Below are positions 61,091-64,000 of a DNA stretch of 64,000 bases, in pieces. A program made the translations under genes and the position numbers. Below the pieces are notes generated by a model. It searched no databases. It worked only from the letters and a program-made list of their open reading frames with translations, and had not been told where the DNA came from. How positions within the stretch are numbered: position 1 is the stretch's first letter; every line of letters begins with the position of its first letter. The stretch comes from Candidatus Didemnitutus mandela (lineage in GTDB: Bacteria; Verrucomicrobiota; Verrucomicrobiia; Opitutales; Opitutaceae): the NCBI GenBank assembly GCA_002591725.1, contig NJAL01000006.1:1-64000 (forward strand). Direction: 5' to 3'.

Positions 61091-64000
61091 CCCCCCCACC
61101 CCACTAACCGCCTTCGCCTGGACAATTGTGCACTAGTGCAATCGCCGATGAGAAGTAGCGTAGCAAGTACCACGATCTCAGCCTCGGGTAGGTTCAGTCA
61201 ACCTGCCTTATCCTCTTCTAAGGCTTGTCTTTTTCAAAAGAGAATCGACGAACAGATTATTTTTGTCTCAGTCCCTTCAAACCAGTGACCACTTGCGCCG
61301 CGTTAACTCTGCATCGACGGAATTGGTATACACGTAATTCGGGCCAAAAGCTCATTCACTTTTCTCTCACCCAGTCCCAGAAACTGGTCAGCAGCAATTT
61401 GCGTCAGATCGACAAACGAAACGATACCACCTCCTGCTCGGCAATCTTGCAGTCCCACTCGCGATAATTGTCCGAACCACGTTGAGCATTTACCATCTTT
61501 CCAGATTTTACACACTGTCGGGATAGAACAATCGGCAGGGCCCCTTTGCCTTCACGCCAGTGATTACCTTGCAGATATGCACAGCTAAAAGTGTATACGT
61601 CTTCGTCCTTCTTGGTAAGTTAATGGATAGGACAAAAACACCGGTCTTCACATGCGCCAACAATTCACACCACAAATTTTCGGTGGCAAAAGGTGCGGCT
61701 GCTCTGTCAGCCGAGAGCTAGGTTCACAGCTTTAGATTTGGACAGATCGAAGTAGTCGAAAAACAGAACATCCTAACCTTGGACCGGATGGCCGTTGTTT
61801 TTGCAGCGGTCAAATCGCCCGTAGCAAGGATTGTTAGAGGCTTGAGATTGTATTCTTCCGTTCTTCCGCAATTTCGGTTTGCAAGACAAATTCTAGAAAT
61901 TAAGTTTAATGTGTCAGCGGTACGAGAGCAAGGAGAAATTTTCTGAATAAACCCATAATTTATGGGGGAAACTTCGTTGTTTCAGTTTTTGTGGATGAAA
62001 ACTTCTTCTGAATTGCGTCGATGACAGGCATCGGAACTGTGATCAATTGTGCCATGGCATAGCCGGCTACTGATGTCTTTTCCGGGAAAACGCATTCTAT
62101 TAGTCACGTCTCCCCAATGCGTGAGGTCTCGCAAATGCAGCACACTGTAATGTTTTTGCATAAGTATCGAAATAGACCGAAGCAGTCTACGCCGATCTTG
62201 ATGGCGGTAAACCCATCAGCCCATAAGCCAGCGGGAGAAAGAATAACGGCCCAAAGTTTTTCGACCCCCCTTGGAGATTGTCGGGCCAGGTCAAATGAAG
62301 GATTTCCTCGAGTTCGAGAAACTTAGTTTCTTTCGTCACGATGAAAGAATATCGGCCATTCGCCGACAGCAGCGTCGGACCGATAACACTGAAGCCTTGA
62401 TTGGAAAACAAACGCTTTGCGGCAAATGTCTTCGAACCCTTGGTGGTGACAAAATAAATTCGGTGGCTTAACTCATTATCCAAATGCCCCCTTAGTCTCT
62501 AGTAGACAGCTAACGATGGTCAGCCACCCAGAAAAGTCAAACATTCATCACACGTCGAATCTCACGCAGCCTCGAGAACCGAAAAACTTAGCACCGCCAG
62601 CTTATGTTTCATCACAGGAATTGCCTGCTGCCCCAACCAAGTGAGAAAATCCTTCGTAGCCGCATAGCTGATTCTGCGATTCCAAAAGCTCCAAGGTCCA
62701 CACCATTTGATACGTGTGGTGTGGTTCGGGGGGGCCCGCACGCGATACAAGAATCGCGCATCAGCCAGTCCTTGCCCAACCCTGCCAGCAGCAGGACGCT
62801 TTTAGCACCCGTGAACCTCTTTCAGTCGAAGCCATCCGAGCTCCAGATAAGGTTCAAAAATATCTCCTCAACATTATCGACGAAATACGAACAGATAGAC
62901 CGTGTTTTCTGCCCATGCCCTCGCCAATATCGCGATTATCGCCAAAAGCGGCAGGAACTTTTAAATGTAAAAGTTCATTGCTCCAGGCTGGTCGACAAAA
63001 GACCGATCACGAAATCTTCGTGCCAAATCGCAGACGGTTAAGGAGCGTAACTCACGTTTGGAATCGAGCAGCCGTTGCAAGCCGATTGTACCGTCGCCCG
63101 GAACCATCATGTTTTTCGCATCCCTTGGGCAAAAGCTCATTGTCCACATCGACCTCGTACGTTCACACCGACAGGGCATAGACCGCGCACAACCAGCCTA
63201 CTACCAATCGCCGCCAAGTAGGCCAAGATCAGCCGCAAACCACTTCAACCACTTTATTTGGCTTTTGCGAATTCCACAGCGCAGAAAAAACTGCGTGCCG
63301 CCACACATGTTCGAGCAGAAAGCGGTTTACTTCTGAGCTAGTGTAAATGTAACGTTCGGTTATCAATCGATAATCGTGGCTGGCTATGTTCGCCAGCCGG
63401 CTCGCCGACGAACCCGACCGGAATGAATCAAATTGTCGGAGTTGGGCGTCTTAATACCAGCAAGGTTAGGAACACACCGGGATCCCAAAAAATAAATCCA
63501 CTTTCCGTCAAGCGCGTGCACGAGCATCTTGCTGTAACCGCCATCTCTCCAAGCATCGAGCCATCGAACGACACATTAAGCTGGACCGACCATTCGTCCT
63601 GACCGAAAGGCATGCTACGTACGTTTATCGGTCGCTGCTTCGCAGCCAGAAAGCTAGGAAACTTCGCTACGCGGTGTCTGCAGATCACACCCAGTGTCCC
63701 GGTCACTCTCGCTGCAAAACATGACGAGTATAGGGTCGGTCGGAAAGAATTGCAGATAGTTTAATTATAGGTAATTCAACCATTCCGACTAACGATGGAT
63801 GACATCCACCTAACCTGTTCGAAAATTGAGTGTAAAAAGCGTGCAGAGCAGCTCGCTGCGAATCTGAATCTGGAACCAACTGCTGGTGTAGAGGAAAGTC
63901 CTTCGCCTAAACGAAAATAATCGACGCTTCATCTGGCGATATTCACTTCATATTCGGCGCGAAAAGTTGGTTTCTCGCCGCCGGACTACGGCTGGCTCGC
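61091..64000. other. Decayed region to the window edge
   Basis: About 2.9 kb with only short frames. Minus-strand fragments that look like real coding text are KWCGPWSFWNRRISYAATKD then FLTWLGQQAIP (62690-62610), HRIYFVTTKGSKTFAAKRLF and FSNQGFSVIGPTLLSANGRY (62460-62350), and FGQDEWSVQLNVSFDGSML (63630-63540). Given the nearby CE12-like remnant they may belong to secreted carbohydrate-active enzymes, but that is a guess. Confidence 0.35.

Overview
The window looks like part of the genome of a Verrucomicrobiota bacterium, probably an Opitutaceae-like host-associated symbiont caught in the middle of genome decay. This is an inference. It rests on the long three-domain IspG, the mreBCD-mrdA block, a PTS EIIA/diadenylate cyclase fusion protein, TMTC-like TPR and glycoside hydrolase remnants, and long stretches of frameshifted coding sequence. 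No rRNA, insertion sequence, transposase, prophage or CRISPR array was seen. Stop codons are ordinary: many intact genes end in TGA and use TGG for Trp.

Layout: proA (cut by the window edge), a broken proB, mutL and argH form a minus-strand operon (1-4135). A decayed block follows, then ymdB and tolB (minus) and mrp (plus). After another decayed stretch come rpmG, the EIIA-diadenylate cyclase and an orphan nuoA (9731-11848, minus), then a DUF362 pseudogene. From 13217 to about 24400 the DNA is dense and intact: dnaG, rpoD, tatA, a KefB-type antiporter (minus), mreB, mreC, mreD-like and mrdA/PBP2. From about 24400 to 29841 almost everything is dead, with remnants of a MoxR ATPase and a CPA1 Na+/H+ antiporter. 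From 29842 to 38661 there is a second intact core: uppS, cdsA, dxr, rseP, ispG, dnaA and a conserved hypothetical. A TMTC-like TPR pseudogene, intact ligA, a VanZ-like pseudogene and tRNA-Pro(GGG), tRNA-Arg(UCU) and tRNA-Ala(CGC) follow. From 44560 to 49090 lie remnants of a DUF374 acyltransferase, a GH35-like enzyme and a GH2 enzyme. Intact tsaD, a dead ctpA, a MidA-like methyltransferase, rpmB, murJ and ispA run to 56461. The last 7.5 kb is almost wholly decayed; only a rhamnogalacturonan acetylesterase (CE12-like) remnant is recognisable.

How it fits together: intact genes serve replication and repair (dnaA, dnaG, ligA, mutL), transcription and translation (rpoD, rpmB, rpmG, tsaD, tRNAs), the isoprenoid-to-peptidoglycan route (dxr, ispG, ispA, uppS, murJ, mrdA, mreBCD) and envelope upkeep (cdsA, rseP, tolB, tatA). 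Dead genes are those of a free-living life: polysaccharide breakdown, ion antiport, a proline biosynthesis step, and stress-type ATPases and proteases. Pseudogenes are still long and readable, so the decay seems recent. An assembly with many small indel errors could mimic this, but the intact genes are clean, which argues against it.

Most noteworthy signals: the EIIA-diadenylate cyclase fusion with an altered RHR motif; a tRNA-Ala whose G19-C56 tertiary pair is replaced by A19-U56; an Mrp protein without its CxxC motif; a perfect 17-bp inverted repeat inside a dead GH2 gene; a PBP2 reading frame that runs about 150 codons into decayed DNA; and a 49-residue membrane-protein ORF with a good ribosome binding site.
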